Assembly: GCA_019925095.2 (NCBI GenBank)
Contig: CM034398.1
Span: forward strand, 6,587,001 to 6,651,000
From: Dendrolimus kikuchii
Taxonomy: Eukaryota > Arthropoda > Insecta > Lepidoptera > Lasiocampidae
Length of the DNA: 64,000 bases
Reading direction: 5' to 3'
The position numbers were made by a program, and so were the translations under genes. Below are positions 10,691-22,413 of this stretch, piece after piece. Within the stretch, counting starts at the first letter, position 1. Every line of letters begins with the position of its first letter. The notes beneath the pieces are model-generated. The model ran no database searches, was not told where the DNA came from, and saw nothing but the letters and a program-made list of their open reading frames with translations.

Positions 10691-11737
10691 ATAGAGTATA
10701 AAGTTACACTAGAAATGTTTTCATCTCTAAGATAAGCTGAAACAACGAATTATTTGGTGCGATTTTTTGCCCGCAGAATCTGTAACTTATGGAACGCCAT
10801 AAAAGCGCGTGCACCGCGGAATGAATTCCGGATCGTCTGTAAATTGCTAAAGATTTGATGCAAGCTATGCCTTACTGTTGTGTACTGTAAAAATTAAAAC
10901 AGTTGATAAGTGACATTTAATACGGACAGGAGACTATAAAAGTGCCCTATGAATAATGAAATTGCCAATGGACATATTCTTAGATATAATTAATGTTATG
11001 AAATATGAGGTTAAAATATTTTACAGGTTTACTTTTATTTATGCATAGTATAATTTTATTTATAATTATTAATGAGACTTAAATATTTACTGTAATAAAT
11101 AAATATTTAAATATTAATTTCATTTTAAATACTATATGTTTATAAACAATTTTCCTACTAAATATATAATTTCATAGTATTCAGAAAATCAGTATACATG
11201 ACACAGTTTCAGAGTTTATAATTTGTAAAGCAACATATGAAAATGCCATTAAAATATCGAGTCATAATCTTGCTAAAATATATTATACACATATCACTAT
11301 TAGCCTTTAAAGTTATTTATTCAAGTAATTAATCACCAATTACTTTTGCAAAATAAAAAAAGTATTAGTTATTCGTGAAGTGGCCACCGGACTAATAAAC
11401 TAGTTTAGTGTGGAAAAAACGATTTAATCTGTGCCGTCACATTCACAATTATACTCAGCACTATGCCAAGAAGTATTTACATAAAAATAATGTAAGTAAA
11501 CGCAAATAACTATAAAGTTACTTACTACATAAGAAACTCTGAACAATGTAACAGACATTTATGGCTTGTTAGAGGCATAATGATGATGAAAAGTAGATAA
11601 ATCTTTGTAAGCATCAAACCATGACGGATTTTCTTAAGAATATGACGCAAGAGTTGGCAACGAAATCTATTGTAAAAACCATAAAATATTCAAGATGTCG
11701 CTGTGGCCGTAAAGTTAGTAGTAGTAGTAGTACTTAG

Positions 11738-12020
11738 TAGTATACGCCACAAACAATGGCAGGCAATGGAATTTTAGTCCATACAACCAATTCTCATGTA
11801 TAAAAGACTTATTAGTCTTCGTATTGTTCAGCTGAATTGTAGGTGTTTAACTGACGCCATTCAACGGAGTTTTTCTGAAAACTCGAAGTTGCCTAAACAG
11901 TTCAAATTTCTCAAAAAACACATAATTACTACTCAAAAATTATCAATATCTTGCAACTACTGTCCATTTTAGAGTAAAATTACACATTTTTAGAAATAAA
12001 ACTGTACACTACAACGCCCT
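11738..12020 (+). repeat. Dispersed repeat, partner of 45660-45960
   Basis: The reverse complement of this segment aligns in order with 45660-45960: CAGTTTTATTT..CTAAAAAT, TAATTTTTGAGTAGTAATT, TTCGAGTTTTC, TTGAATGGCGTCAGT, ATACGAAGACT and GAATTGGTTGTATGGAC all recur. A (AGT)n stretch at about 11715-11735 precedes it. No coding potential; element type unknown. Confidence 0.6.
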
Positions 12021-12088
12021 CTTGCAGTTCCCAACAAAAACTCAAGTGGCCATAAAGTTATTGACTGAAAAACTTCTGTTGTCTATTG

Positions 12089-12338
12089 CCCGTTTACGAT
12101 AAGTTACCGGGCAGGGTTACCAATTTCTAAAAATTAACATAATTAATATCGTGTTATAAAATAAGCTATAAAATTAAATAGAGATTATTACTCATTCAGT
12201 CAGTGAATTATTCTTGATTTTTTTTTATTTTCTTTTAGTAATTATCGCAATTTTAGATGTTTTGTTAAAGTTAAGAGAGCTTTAGTTGTTAATATTTTTG
12301 ATTGTTGGTAACCCGGTACGTCAAGTTATCGTGAACGG
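12089..12338. mobile_element. Candidate MITE with ~34-bp inverted ends
   Basis: The left end CCCGTTTACGATAAGTTACC with GGGTTACCAA pairs with the right end TTGGTAACCCGGTA and GTTATCGTGAACGG. The interior is AT-rich without an ORF. Confidence 0.5.
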
Positions 12339-12344
12339 TGTTAT

Positions 12345-14560
12345 ATCTCAAATACAACGCAAGGTATGGCTGACACACCCGTAGAACGTAACTTGTAGCA
12401 ATATTTTTACTTGACCTATAAATTAGATAGAAATTTTAATTATATACAAATAAATTAATACTTCGCACTGTTTAAAAGTGACTGTATATCTGACGTTTTA
12501 AAGTTACGTACTAAAGGAATACCTTTTATTAATCTCAATTCCCTTTTTTTATTAAGAAACTGGCAAGCAAGCAAATGGCCAAAGACGGCCTTAGCCCATA
12601 TAGCGCTCGCGTGCAATCTATACTCTGGCGCCCTCTAGCGCGCCCAAAATGGAATACTTACAGTTATAGTTTCAACAGTGAAATGAAATTCGGCTGCACA
12701 GACTACACACGGTGCAATTTTAAATGATATCAGGAATCAATAGGTACACATTGAGAACAAGAACTCTCACAAAAACCTAAAATAGCAACAGCGTACTCTT
12801 GTTTTATTTTCACCTATGCACAATTAGGATTGTGGAACAGAGAGGGATATAGAATATATTTATTTCTTTCACTCTAACTCCTAAGTTAGCTTATACTGCT
12901 AAGTGGGACAACAATATGGTAACGAAGCATTCTGTCTTCCTTACTTCGATCTATAAGTTTTTGTTCTGAGGGTACACGAATAAAAAGTATTTTTAGGAAG
13001 GAAGGGGTTAAAAGAATAATGTGACACTACACCAATACAATATTTTGCTATAGCCCCCTGGCGCCGCGAGCGACGCATGCTTTCTGCAAGTCCCGTGAGC
13101 GGCGCTCGACGCCTCCTAAGACCATGCACCCATGTGCGCCATACCCTGCACTATAAGTAAAACTAGTACTGCAAAAGTCCCATCTAGTAATGGAAGGTGG
13201 TTACCGTCGCCTATAGAACTTGGCAACACCAGAAGCAAAGCCAATGTAATACAGGGATCAGACTGGAGGAATCGGATAGAGGGAATGTGGTAGGGGGATG
13301 AGTCCTATTTATACCTACGTGGTTATATTAATATAGATAGTTGGATATTTACCCATTTAGGAAATAAAACCAATTTTCTTACACAGAATATTTTCGAATA
13401 CAGAACGGTGCCGCCATCTTATAAATTGTGTTCATAAACGCGATAATTGGATCAGCTCATTGCCCAGTAGTTAAATGAAAGCAAATGTAGGTTTTTATTG
13501 AAAAAGTTTTCAAATAACTTACAAATTTAATACGGAAAGTTATTTGTATTGAGTTTAATTTATTATATATTTTTGCTCTTAAGATTTTTAGAAAACGACT
13601 TATATTAAAGCTTCATAGAAGCGTCTACCCTAAAGAAGTTACTTATAAAGAGATAAATGGTCGCCCATAAAATATTACAGACTAAAGTCGATAAGTATAA
13701 CAAAGTCACGTAATTAATAAACTTGAAAAAAGTCGAAACGGCATAAATAACCATCTATTCTTTGCTTTTAAAAACGACAATAAATTATAACACTGGCCGC
13801 GAGCTCATTCCGTTAAGCCAAAAAGTCACAGAAAAAACGAAGCGTTCGAAATTTAATTTATTCAAAATTGAAACGTCACGGCGTACAAAGGCGCGTGAGG
13901 CACAATGGCGACGCCGCCTCGCGCCTCGCGCTGTTAACATGAAAATTAAATGCTGATATCACAATTAATCAAGGGTCCATATTAATAATTGGCTATTCAC
14001 TACGGCGTGAGGTGTCAAATTATATTGCTCAATTAACCGCTCGTAGAATAGAATAGGGCGTGTTTGTTGCCGTGTTTATAAAATACGGATGGATACACGG
14101 GTACTCTTTTGTTACACTCCTTTTCAATGTAGAAACTTTTTTGAAAAGTTTATTTTTGATGTTACTATAAACTACGATATTGTATTATTGAAAGGCTCCT
14201 GATTGACTATTTTTGATCCGTAATAGGCACTTTTAATAACACATTTAAGTTGCATTGCAGTAATAAGCATTTATGGGAGTATTATAAATGTTAGTAACAC
14301 TTTGTTGAAACTACGGCGTACGAATTTTAAAAATCTGCTTTTTCTACCGTCTGAAAGCGTGTTCTACCGTTTGTACAACTGGGAGTATTTGATGAGCTGT
14401 TTGATGTATATCCCGCTGCTTTAAAAATCCGTTTGCGTTTATGCTAACTTAATTTAGTTTACCGTAAATTGTTGTGGTGATATGAATTTTAACTCAATAT
14501 AATAAATACAGAAACTAAAAAAAATTATCTATCGTAAATTGCTCGTCACTAAGTACTATT
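12345..14560. other. No gene recognised; one short SINE fragment
   Basis: AT-rich sequence with two GC-richer patches (about 12585-12650 and 13040-13130). At 13188-13235 a minus-strand fragment, GGAAGGTGGTTACCGTCGCC, matches the 3' part of the A-tailed SINE. A 64-codon frame at 13762-13956 and a 62-codon frame at 12941-13129 have no recognisable content. Confidence 0.4.
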
Positions 14561-14572
14561 TTATACGTCCAT

Positions 14573-14880
14573 ATGTTCACAAAGTCGGAACGTCGCCATT
14601 TTATCATAGTACCACTCGTCGTTCATCAACACTTCCTCGGTACTTGTAAGACTGATGTCCACTGTGCGTGGCGCACGCTCCTTCATGTCATACGTGATTT
14701 CCCAAAGCGCTACAATAAGAGACTCTTCAAAAAGGGCGTATACAGATATTTAAAGTCTCAACGAGGTAGGCTACGCATCGACTCCCCTAGCGTTGCAGAT
14801 AACCGTGAGCGACGGTAACCACTTGCCATCAAGCGGACCAGTTTGTCTTCAGGCAAACGTTTATCGTGATTTGTTTATGT
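14573..14880 (+). pseudogene. LINE ORF C-terminal remnant plus 3' UTR
   Basis: The frame 14573-14818 includes DFPKRYNKRLFKKGVYRYLK, which resembles the C-terminus of lepidopteran non-LTR retrotransposon ORFs, followed at once by a 3' UTR module: GGTAGGCTACGCATCGACTC, CCTAGCGTTGCAG, GCGACGGTAACCACTTGCC and a tail. The same module recurs at 18683, 44876 and, as the 3' end, in the A-tailed SINEs. The N-terminal part of the frame is unrecognised. Non-functional. The exact LINE clade is uncertain. Confidence 0.5.
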
Positions 14881-14989
14881 ATATTGTAATTGCGTAATTT
14901 TCATCCAATCAAGTATCTTTACTTCTTGTTGACTTATCTCGCATCTTGTAGTAACCGAGATAACAAGAAGTATAATATATTATATCCAT

Positions 14990-15055
14990 TGGCGACGGTG
15001 ACCACTTTCCATCAGGCGAGCCATCTGCTTGCTTCAGACAATAAAAAAGTAGAAG
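14990..15055 (+). repeat. LINE/SINE 3'-tail fragment
   Basis: CCATTGGCGACGGTGACCAC, TTTCCATCAGGCGAGCCATC and CAATAAAAAAG reproduce the shared LINE/SINE 3' end. Confidence 0.55.
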
Positions 15056-15120
15056 GGTGCTTTTGCTGAGAAGTTAATATTGTACATAGCGAGCAGTACC
15101 TATCATTTTCAAAAAATGTC

Positions 15121-15275
15121 TAATAGATAGATAGATAGATAAAAAACTCTTTATTGTTCACCACATACACATAAAATAAACAATTTACAGTAGTCACATT
15201 TAACCATTAAATGTAGGAGCAATGGGCGGCCTTATCGCTTTAGAGCGATCTCTTCCAGACAACCCGGGCTATGGA
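15121..15275 (-). mobile_element. CR1/Jockey-like LINE 3' UTR fragment
   Basis: Begins in a (GATA)n target or tail, then ACTCTTTATTGTTCACCAC (reverse of the AATAAAG end) and, further in, CGGCCTTATCGCTTTAGAGC and GATCTCTTCCAGACAACC, the hairpin module of this LINE family. Confidence 0.7.
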
Positions 15276-15579
15276 TTTTATCAACGGGAGATTCGCAAGT
15301 GTATGACGGTGGTGTCTAATATTACTTAAGTATTATTAGACAATAGTAATAAATGATAATGAACAATAGTTTTAGTATTGATAGATAAGTATTAAGCGTT
15401 TGTAATAAAAATTTGAATTTTCGAGTTACTATAAGAGCTCCATTGTCTGGCGTTAGTGAAAGTCCAAGAATTTGACTGATGTGATCCTGAAAATTTAATA
15501 TATTTGACAAAGCTTTTTGCTCTACGATATTTTCCTGCTTTTTATATATGAAAAACAAAAACACTGTCATTACTTAGAA

Positions 15580-16320
15580 GCTGGTTGTACCTGATATTAT
15601 ACGATAGTGTCGCTTCTTCCATACGCAACCAAATATGTAAATAAATTTAGCGTGGAATATAATATCTAATGGAATATATCTTTAATACGTTGTAAATAAA
15701 CCTGTAATTGAACTTCTGACAAAATATTATAGGTATACATTTCTAATCAGATTAATATAATACTATATAAATTTTATGATGATTGACTATCTTTTTATTT
15801 ACATAATTCACGGTCATATTCGACAAAACCTATAAATGTTTCAGGTAAAGTTGTTTACGTTTTCTAATAAGATATTATTTGAATAATTTATCTACTTAAA
15901 GGATTACTCTATTTACAGTAACGTAGTTATATTAAACTAAGTCATTTTTTATTTTACATCTACATCATGTAGTTAATGACAAGACAGCTGTCTGTATCAA
16001 ATATTCCACAGAGTCGCGTTCGTAATCGTGTTAAAAAATGTAAAATAAGATTGGTTTTGTTGAAGAAAACTATACTAAAAATTCCTGCAAATTCCTATAC
16101 CCTACTAACCCTATTACTACTATTTGTCTAGTACTGGTTAAAGCTTGACTATAAGCCTAATTTTCTATCAAATGGTGACGGAAGTGAATGAATAGTGAGA
16201 TATAGTAGGTAACCGGCCATAAACGACCGTAAAAGACATACATTTACTCTCTCTTTTTGGCGTTCTGTTATTTAAATTTTAAAATATATTTTAGAGCAAA
16301 GTTGGAAGTAATTAACAAGT
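15580..16320. other. AT-rich stretch, nothing firm
   Basis: No gene recognised. About 16150-16220 (GAAGTGAATGAATAGTGAG ... TAACCGGCCATAAA) is half of a CCGGTT-type palindromic MITE. Confidence 0.4.
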
Positions 16321-16329
16321 TTAATTTAG

Positions 16330-16445
16330 GTTGCCTGTGGAAGAGATCGCTTTGAGCGATAAGGCCACCTATTGACTAGAAAATATTGTAAATGTGGTCT
16401 TTTTTTTATAATTGTATATTTTGATGTGCAATAAAGTGTGATCTC
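16330..16445 (+). mobile_element. CR1/Jockey-like LINE 3' UTR fragment
   Basis: TTGCCTGTGGAAGAGATCGC, the hairpin ATCGCTTTGAGCGAT, AAGGCCACC, a T8 stretch and GCAATAAAGTGTGATCTC, followed by a CT-rich simple repeat. Confidence 0.7.
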
Positions 16446-16650
16446 TGTCTCTTCTCTCTCTCTCTCTTTCTTTTCAATCTCTGACAGATTTGCTCTGAAA
16501 ATGTGTTTTAAATGATAAAACTGAAAAGAACAATGATTTACGACACGAGGACCTAGAATTTTTTGCTTTTACTGGAAGATTGTCAGTCCTGGTATTCTTC
16601 TTCTACAGTGAATCACAAGTGTTGAGTCATGAGTGCATAGTGCCAAATTA

Positions 16651-16968
16651 TTTTATCCGTGCAGGAACTGAGAAAGAATATAATATCCTGCGGCCGGGCG
16701 GCCTGTCGTAAGAGGCGACTAAACAACCCATAGCCAGGTGGCAGGGATTTATGTTCATCTGGATGGCTAGCACCCCTGGTGTAGAGTATGTCACCATAAC
16801 AACCTTGAGTTGTGTTCCGGCATTAGTGGCCAAGTTCCAGTTTCCGTCAGTCAGTTACATTGGTAGGGCCTTTGATGTTACCAATATCTTTAGGCGACGG
16901 TCACCGCTTTCCATCAGGTGGGCCGCCTGCCGGTCTGTACATGAACTCATGTAATAATAAAACATATT
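16651..16968 (+). mobile_element. A-tailed SINE copy
   Basis: ATTTTATCCGTGCAGGAACT at the start, GGCCGGGCGGCCTGTCGTAA, GGCGACTAAACAACCCATAG, GTTGTGTTCCGGCATTAG and GGCGACGGTCACCGCTTTCC, ending CATGTAATAATAAAAC. It differs from the 6621 copy in the central GTTACATTGGTAGGGCC block, so at least two subfamilies are present. Confidence 0.75.
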
Positions 16969-16969
16969 T

Positions 16970-17890
16970 TCCATATAGTAACGGTATACTACTTAAGAAA
17001 ATATGATATTACTAAAAAGAGACAAGGAAGCTCAAGCAAATTCGTACAATTAGCTAGTTTAATAAGATACATTTCCAACTGTATGCTACAAATAAATATT
17101 AGTTAGCAAAAATAGTTTGCAATAAAATTTATAATCAAGATATAAATATTAATCCTTCGAATTACAGATAATAAGAAATACAACGGTGACAGCAAACTCG
17201 TAAATTACTATCTCTTTAGGCGAAAACCGAATAATGTTTTAATACTGTTTAATAATGATTAAAATGTGGATTAAACTAAGTATATAAAACTTTCCTCTTT
17301 TATGATATAGTAGAGTAAAGTCCGAGGATCTGTTTTTATTTAGTAAAGAAGTAACATACAGCGAGCCAAAGAGATAACGGAATCAATTTTCTGTGCACCT
17401 AACACCACATAAGGCGGTAATCTAGGTTATCGTAGAAGAAGGAATGGCAATTGCTCAGTAAAATTATAAAATCTGAATATCTTTTAAAACTTGGTTAGAG
17501 TAATATATAAATAGATATCTATACTTGTGGCCTAGGCTACTAGGTATCTAGATAACACAAGCATATGAGATCACTCTCCTCTCTCTTTTTGACTATCATC
17601 CAAGTTATTGTTTTGAATCAAATTTGTCATTCAAAACACAAGTTTAGACCAAATCAGTCAACAATTGTTATTAATATTTTTACTAATCCAAGTCAGTGCC
17701 CAGTTGATACTATATAGAGCTAGGTTGGTTCCCCAGTATTTTGATGGTCAATTGACTCTATGTCGCACCATGCGGTTCGGAATATCGAGGTTCTGACAGA
17801 CGTTTTCAAAACCTTAAAAGAGACGTTGGCACTCAAAGTAATGTTATCCGTCTATCTATACGCCCTTAAGAACCTTTTGTGTTGACACCT
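16970..17890. other. AT-rich stretch, nothing recognised
   Basis: No gene or named repeat that I can support. Confidence 0.4.
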
Positions 17891-17898
17891 GTGTCGTA

Positions 17899-18633
17899 TC
17901 TCTATATTAATATTATAAAGCTGAAGAGTTTGTTTGTTTAAACACCCTAATTTCAGGAACCGCTGGTCCGAGTTGAAAAATTCTTTCAGTGTTGAATAGT
18001 ACATTTATCGAGGAAGGCTATAGGCTATATTATATTTAAAAAAAATTAGGGATCCTTACTAAAAGTCCAATAATGTAACCCAAGGTGTAAAAAAATGGCC
18101 GAAAAAATCCTTACACGGCGTGCGCTGCGAAAACTATTGATTATAGAACAAAACAATGTACTACCACTTTGTAGAACATATAATTGTCTACAAAAAAGAT
18201 CCCGTAACCATATGTCTAACTATTGTAGTTATCTCACACACAATAAGTGTTTTCTTTTATTTTTTTAAATAATTAAAATGCCGTCGCTTCAAAAACTCCT
18301 TATTTTGTACCTTGGTATTAATCCTTATCAAAATTAGAACTTTTTGAATTATTCAATTCGGACGTTTCATTCAAAAGATATCGCGATATTTAAAATGTAA
18401 GTGTTGTAGCCAAATATACTAATATATCGTTTGATTGAACGCTCTAATCTCAGGAACTACTGGTCTGATTTGAAAAATTCTTCCAGTGTTGGATAGCCCA
18501 TTTATCCAGGAAGGTTATAGGCTATATATCATCACGCTAAGACCAATAGGAGCGGAGCACCAATGAAGAATCTTTCAAAATAAGAGGGTTTTGCAAACAA
18601 ATTCCACGCGGACGACGTCGCGGGCACAGCTAG
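17899..18633 (+). mobile_element. Helitron-like element with internal duplication
   Basis: Starts TC (TCTCTATATTAATATTATAA) after A and ends GGGCACAGCTAG before T, the terminal pattern of Helitrons (5' TC, 3' CTAG, inserted between A and T). No Rep/helicase coding, so non-autonomous. A roughly 100-bp module (AGGAAC.GCTGGTC...TTTCAGTGTTG...GGCTATAGGCTATAT) occurs twice, at about 17945-18035 and 18445-18525, suggesting a chimera of two related elements or an internal duplication. Confidence 0.65.
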
Positions 18634-18682
18634 TATTCCATAACCGTAGTAGGTACTTGACAGAGAAAAATGTTCTTAGTCT

Positions 18683-18775
18683 CAACAAGGTAGGCAACGC
18701 ATGAAACGTCTACGAGCACTGATAGTCACAAGGCATAAGATCGATCGTCTGCCAATTTGCTTATCAGCAACAAAT
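18683..18775 (+). repeat. LINE 3'-tail fragment, diverged
   Basis: TCTCAACAAGGTAGGCAACG and the following GATCGTCTGCCAATTTGC resemble the LINE tail at 14755-14855. Confidence 0.4.
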
Positions 18776-19546
18776 ATTAGTAAAAACTTTTCATGTTCGG
18801 GATGAACTATATGCCTACTCATCACCGCTATCGAAAGGACTTACGTACCGTAATGCATGTTATTTTTACCAAATATATGATCTTTTTTCTTTCTGAACTA
18901 TGTATGCAATATTTTATGAAAATCAATCATTTAACAATTTTGTGACAAAGAAACATACGACATTAAGAAATTTTTGCATTTATGCTTTACTTACTTACTC
19001 TTATTAAAACACTCTTAAGTCCTATGAATTGCTTAATTTTTCACACGTATGGAACCTCTTTGTGATGAATAATACTGAAGTGTGATAAAAAGTTTGTTGG
19101 TTAATCGAAACGAATGAAATTACCTGTCTTATACATATACGTATGAGAGTATGAATATAGATTCTAAAGCCATACACACATCCCTAAATAGGGCTGGGAC
19201 AGACATTTATATGAGGGATAATTTATGGTCGATTATATTTTTGGGATTAGTGAGAAAATTATTTCTTGCCGCGATCGCATTAACACCCGTATGTCCGCTT
19301 AGAATGCCGGCAAATGCAACAATCAGATGACTTTACTTTATGGAGGTTAGGAGAGACTTTTATGTACGTTTATTGATTTTTTTATGTTAAATTAGTAGGG
19401 TATAGTGTTAGTAGCTCGTCAGAGTTCTTTTTATTGTATTGAAAAAATAAGGGAGTACGAAACTAAGAATAACTTAAAAATACAATTTAAAACTAAAAAT
19501 AAATTAATTTATAAATAGTATAAGCGATTATAGACTGTAACAAATC

Positions 19547-20055
19547 ACTGCCAGATGGGAGCGTGCCCAGTAGGCAAGCTGCGTTGCCGCGCTGTATGGC
19601 GATACTTATTCGTTGGGCGAAATATGAGCCAGCTTTCTGATCACGGGTGACATCGAAGAGTTTCTTGCAAATTTTTTTGAAGAAATTCTTTGCCAGGATC
19701 CCACTGACCTAATGTTTTAACTCTAAACGGCACAAATATGTAACCCGTTTATAAGGTTCCATATTTGCGCCGTTTAAGAGGTGCAGCTTTGCTGCAGCGT
19801 TGCCAGCCTCAGTCATTGATAGATGTGATGACGCCAGAGTGTCGACACATATCGCGTCCCAAATAAGCGGCCGACCCACCTTCCAAGGAATATGTAATAT
19901 ACCATCCGGCCTCTTGCCATCGGTGCGTAGCTATCTAGTCATTCGGTTCTAATACGGCCGTTACACTGACGCTGACAAGAGCCTAGCGGATGATGTCATT
20001 GAGATTGGTATGGCGAGATCTTCGACCAACACTATCTAAATTGATAATCCGTGGT
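19547..20055 (-). pseudogene. Decayed retroelement C-terminal domain
   Basis: Read on the minus strand, one frame with five or so stops gives ordered protein-like blocks: RRSRHTNLNDIIR, AVLEPND, a [19 protein letters not shown] segment, [27 protein letters not shown] and YRHTARQRSLPTGHAPIW. I recognise the pattern (N-D-hh-R-A-L; W..G....WD..C; K...Y..L....hFVPh.VET.G.W; Q..N.AS..GT) as a domain common in RT-associated open reading frames of invertebrate genomes, often annotated only as uncharacterized protein. The scattered stops (around 20003, 19810 and 19650) show long decay. The host element and the biochemical role of the domain are not established by this sequence. Confidence 0.55.
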
Positions 20056-20569
20056 GTTCATACGGGTCCTCCATACTCCCATCCTGGCAACGATGGGTTA
20101 TGGATCACGGAGACCGTAAGCGAGGGCTCGCAGCTAACCGAAGAGTAGCTCTTAAAGTTAAGGTTCACTTTGGTGTTGTATTTTTTAGGTTTTCATAAAA
20201 AAAAATTATAGGTGAATGTTACGTCATGTATATAAGGAATGAATTAATTTATTCCTGCATCATTAGCAATAAAATCTGCCAATATAGAAAATAGACAAAA
20301 CTTTCGAAGATGCATCTCATGAACAAATTCAAGATATAAGTATTTATCACGTAGCAGTTATGATTTTTGTATGTAAGTATCGCCTTAGGTTTAATGTTAA
20401 ATTATTGTTATTATTTAAGCAACAATTTTATCGAGAGTAAAACAACTCGTCTCATTTTGTACTCATTTCACGACGACTGCGATTGAGCCATGGACACTCG
20501 CAAGTGGTGCGTCATCCTATCCAACGGGTTAACCATCATAGAACCACCACATAACTTATTTCATCGCCC

Positions 20570-20848
20570 ACACTGGTGTACAGCAGATAGGCTGAAGCCC
20601 CACCTGATGGAAGTTGGTTACCGTGACCTATATACATTTGCAACACCGAAGGTGCTGCCAATGTACTGCCTGCCTCGAAAAAGGTTGTTATGGCGGCATG
20701 CTCTAAACCAGGGGTGGTGGCCACTGTCCATCCAGACGGGAGAATGCCCTACCACTTGGATAAGATACCAAACTGGGTTGTTTTGTTGCCTCTTACGACT
20801 GGCCATTCAGTTGCAGGAGTTAGTATACTTACCTCTGCACGGATAAAT
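20570..20848 (-). mobile_element. A-tailed SINE copy
   Basis: Reverse complement of the SINE: TAGGCTGAAGCCCCACCTGA at the 3' side, GTTGGTTACCGTGACC, CTCTAAACCAGGGGTGGTGG, CCAAACTGGGTTGTTTTGTT and CCTCTGCACGGATAAATT at the 5' end. Long frames on both strands across it (for example 118 codons at 20490-20846) are a by-product of the repeat. Confidence 0.75.
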
Positions 20849-21572
20849 TACATAGACTGGATCCTTATAATTTCATCAACTCCCTGTGACTGTATTTTCA
20901 TCTGTTTGGACATTTATTGCACACATATTTACCTTGATAATATCGAAAGTTGGAAGTATGGTACTACACCATTTGTTGTAAGATATTAAATAAAAAAAGC
21001 TAAAAAATATCTAAAGCTTAAAAAAATTATAAATATTTGATACAAACTAAATCCAGGAACCGTGAGACTTCATGTATAAAATAAAAAGAAGCAACATTAG
21101 ATAGATACTCCCCTCACCTACTGCTATGACAGTATTAAAAAAATAACGATGTAGACGATATGCAACACGCGAGAAGGCCATAAACCAAACTAATCTTGGA
21201 GGAGCGAAATACATGCATTTTAGTTTCTGGAACGTTTTAGGACAGTAATGAGCATGAATATACATATATGGAAGTAATATTTAGGAAAGAGAAAAGCCTA
21301 GTAAAAATTTATCTTTGAATAAATCTTAAATCCAACGCTATTAGATGGCGCTGCTAATCTGTTTTCTTTTACTTTTTGATGTTTTATTGTCGAAAACATG
21401 TCGAGCCTTTACCGCCATTTTATCGTAAGCAACATTTGAACCTTAGTATATTTTTTGTTGCAAATGGTATTTTAAACTATTATTTTAATTATAGACTTTC
21501 AGTTGTCTGAAATCTAAACATGCCGTGTCTGTACATTGAAGCTATTAAAAAAATACAACAAAGAACACGATG

Positions 21573-21710
21573 CAGTTTTGTGAAGTGAAACTTCTTTTGC
21601 ATCGTTGTGATTTGAAACTCGATGAAACGAAAAAGCGAATTAAAAAGAGATAAACAACAGATGGAGTTGGAAACGTTTTGAAGTTTTTCGTTAATACTTC
21701 AAATTTCATA
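21573..21710 (+). repeat. Dispersed repeat, left half, split by a LINE insertion
   Basis: GAAGTGAAACTTCTTTTGCA, ATCGTTGTGATTTGAAACTC and GATGAAACGAAAAAGCGAA recur inverted at 23130-23213. It continues as GTTTTGAAGTTTTTCGTTAA, which matches 52965-52995 on the plus strand. Confidence 0.5.
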
Positions 21711-21711
21711 G

Positions 21712-21915
21712 ACATAGACAACACTTTATTGTTCACCAAAACAAAAAAAATACAAAAATTTATCGCTAAAAGCGATCTCTTCCAGGCAACCTGACTAAAA
21801 GGAAATTCTTAAATGATCTGTAATTATTATGATTATACAAAGAAAAACTAAAAGAATAAATAAAAATGACATACATGGACAGCAGATTACAGTTTAAAGT
21901 ATTGTAAACTAGCAC
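21712..21915 (-). mobile_element. CR1/Jockey-like LINE 3' end, nested insertion
   Basis: ACAACACTTTATTGTTCACC, then TTTATCGCTAAAAGCGATCT and CTTCCAGGCAACC, is the LINE 3' UTR in reverse. It interrupts a repeat that is continuous in the copy at 52965-53145; AAATTTC occurs on both sides (about 21701 and 21920) and may be the target duplication. The boundary on the right is approximate. Confidence 0.55.
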
Positions 21916-22035
21916 ATAAATTTCGTGTTTTAAAGCTTAAATATATTATAACGTATAATATATAAAGTGTGACGTCACGAAATTGAGAATCCTTCCCACC
22001 CCTTGTAAAACTTTGTGTCACTGCTACTCAGTGTG
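21916..22035 (+). repeat. Dispersed repeat, right half (CGTCAC type)
   Basis: TTCGTGTTTTAAAGCTTAAA then GTGTGACGTCACGAAATTGA and a pyrimidine-rich CCTTCCCACCCCTTG stretch, matching 53000-53075 in order. Confidence 0.55.
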
Positions 22036-22413
22036 AACTGCACACACATACAGTTTTTTTTTAATTCACTGTATGACTGTACAAACTCAATTCCTCCACA
22101 GATTTAAACATAGATTTCGAACAAATGACCACGGTACTTATAAACATGCAGCAAAACCTTGTTAATTAATTAAATATTCCACAGACCCAATATGAATTTT
22201 AACGCGGCGTGTTAATGAGCTCAAACACGTATCAATATATCTTCGTTATTGACATCGAAGCTTAAGCACCTAAACCGTTTAATTATTTTTGAATAATATA
22301 AAATTTGATTTAGTGTTAATGAATTCTTGACAACATTTTGATAACGAATTCTTTTATTAAATTGTATCGTTCTTACGACGAATAGGTACCTTCTCATAGC
22401 CTGCTCCAGTATA

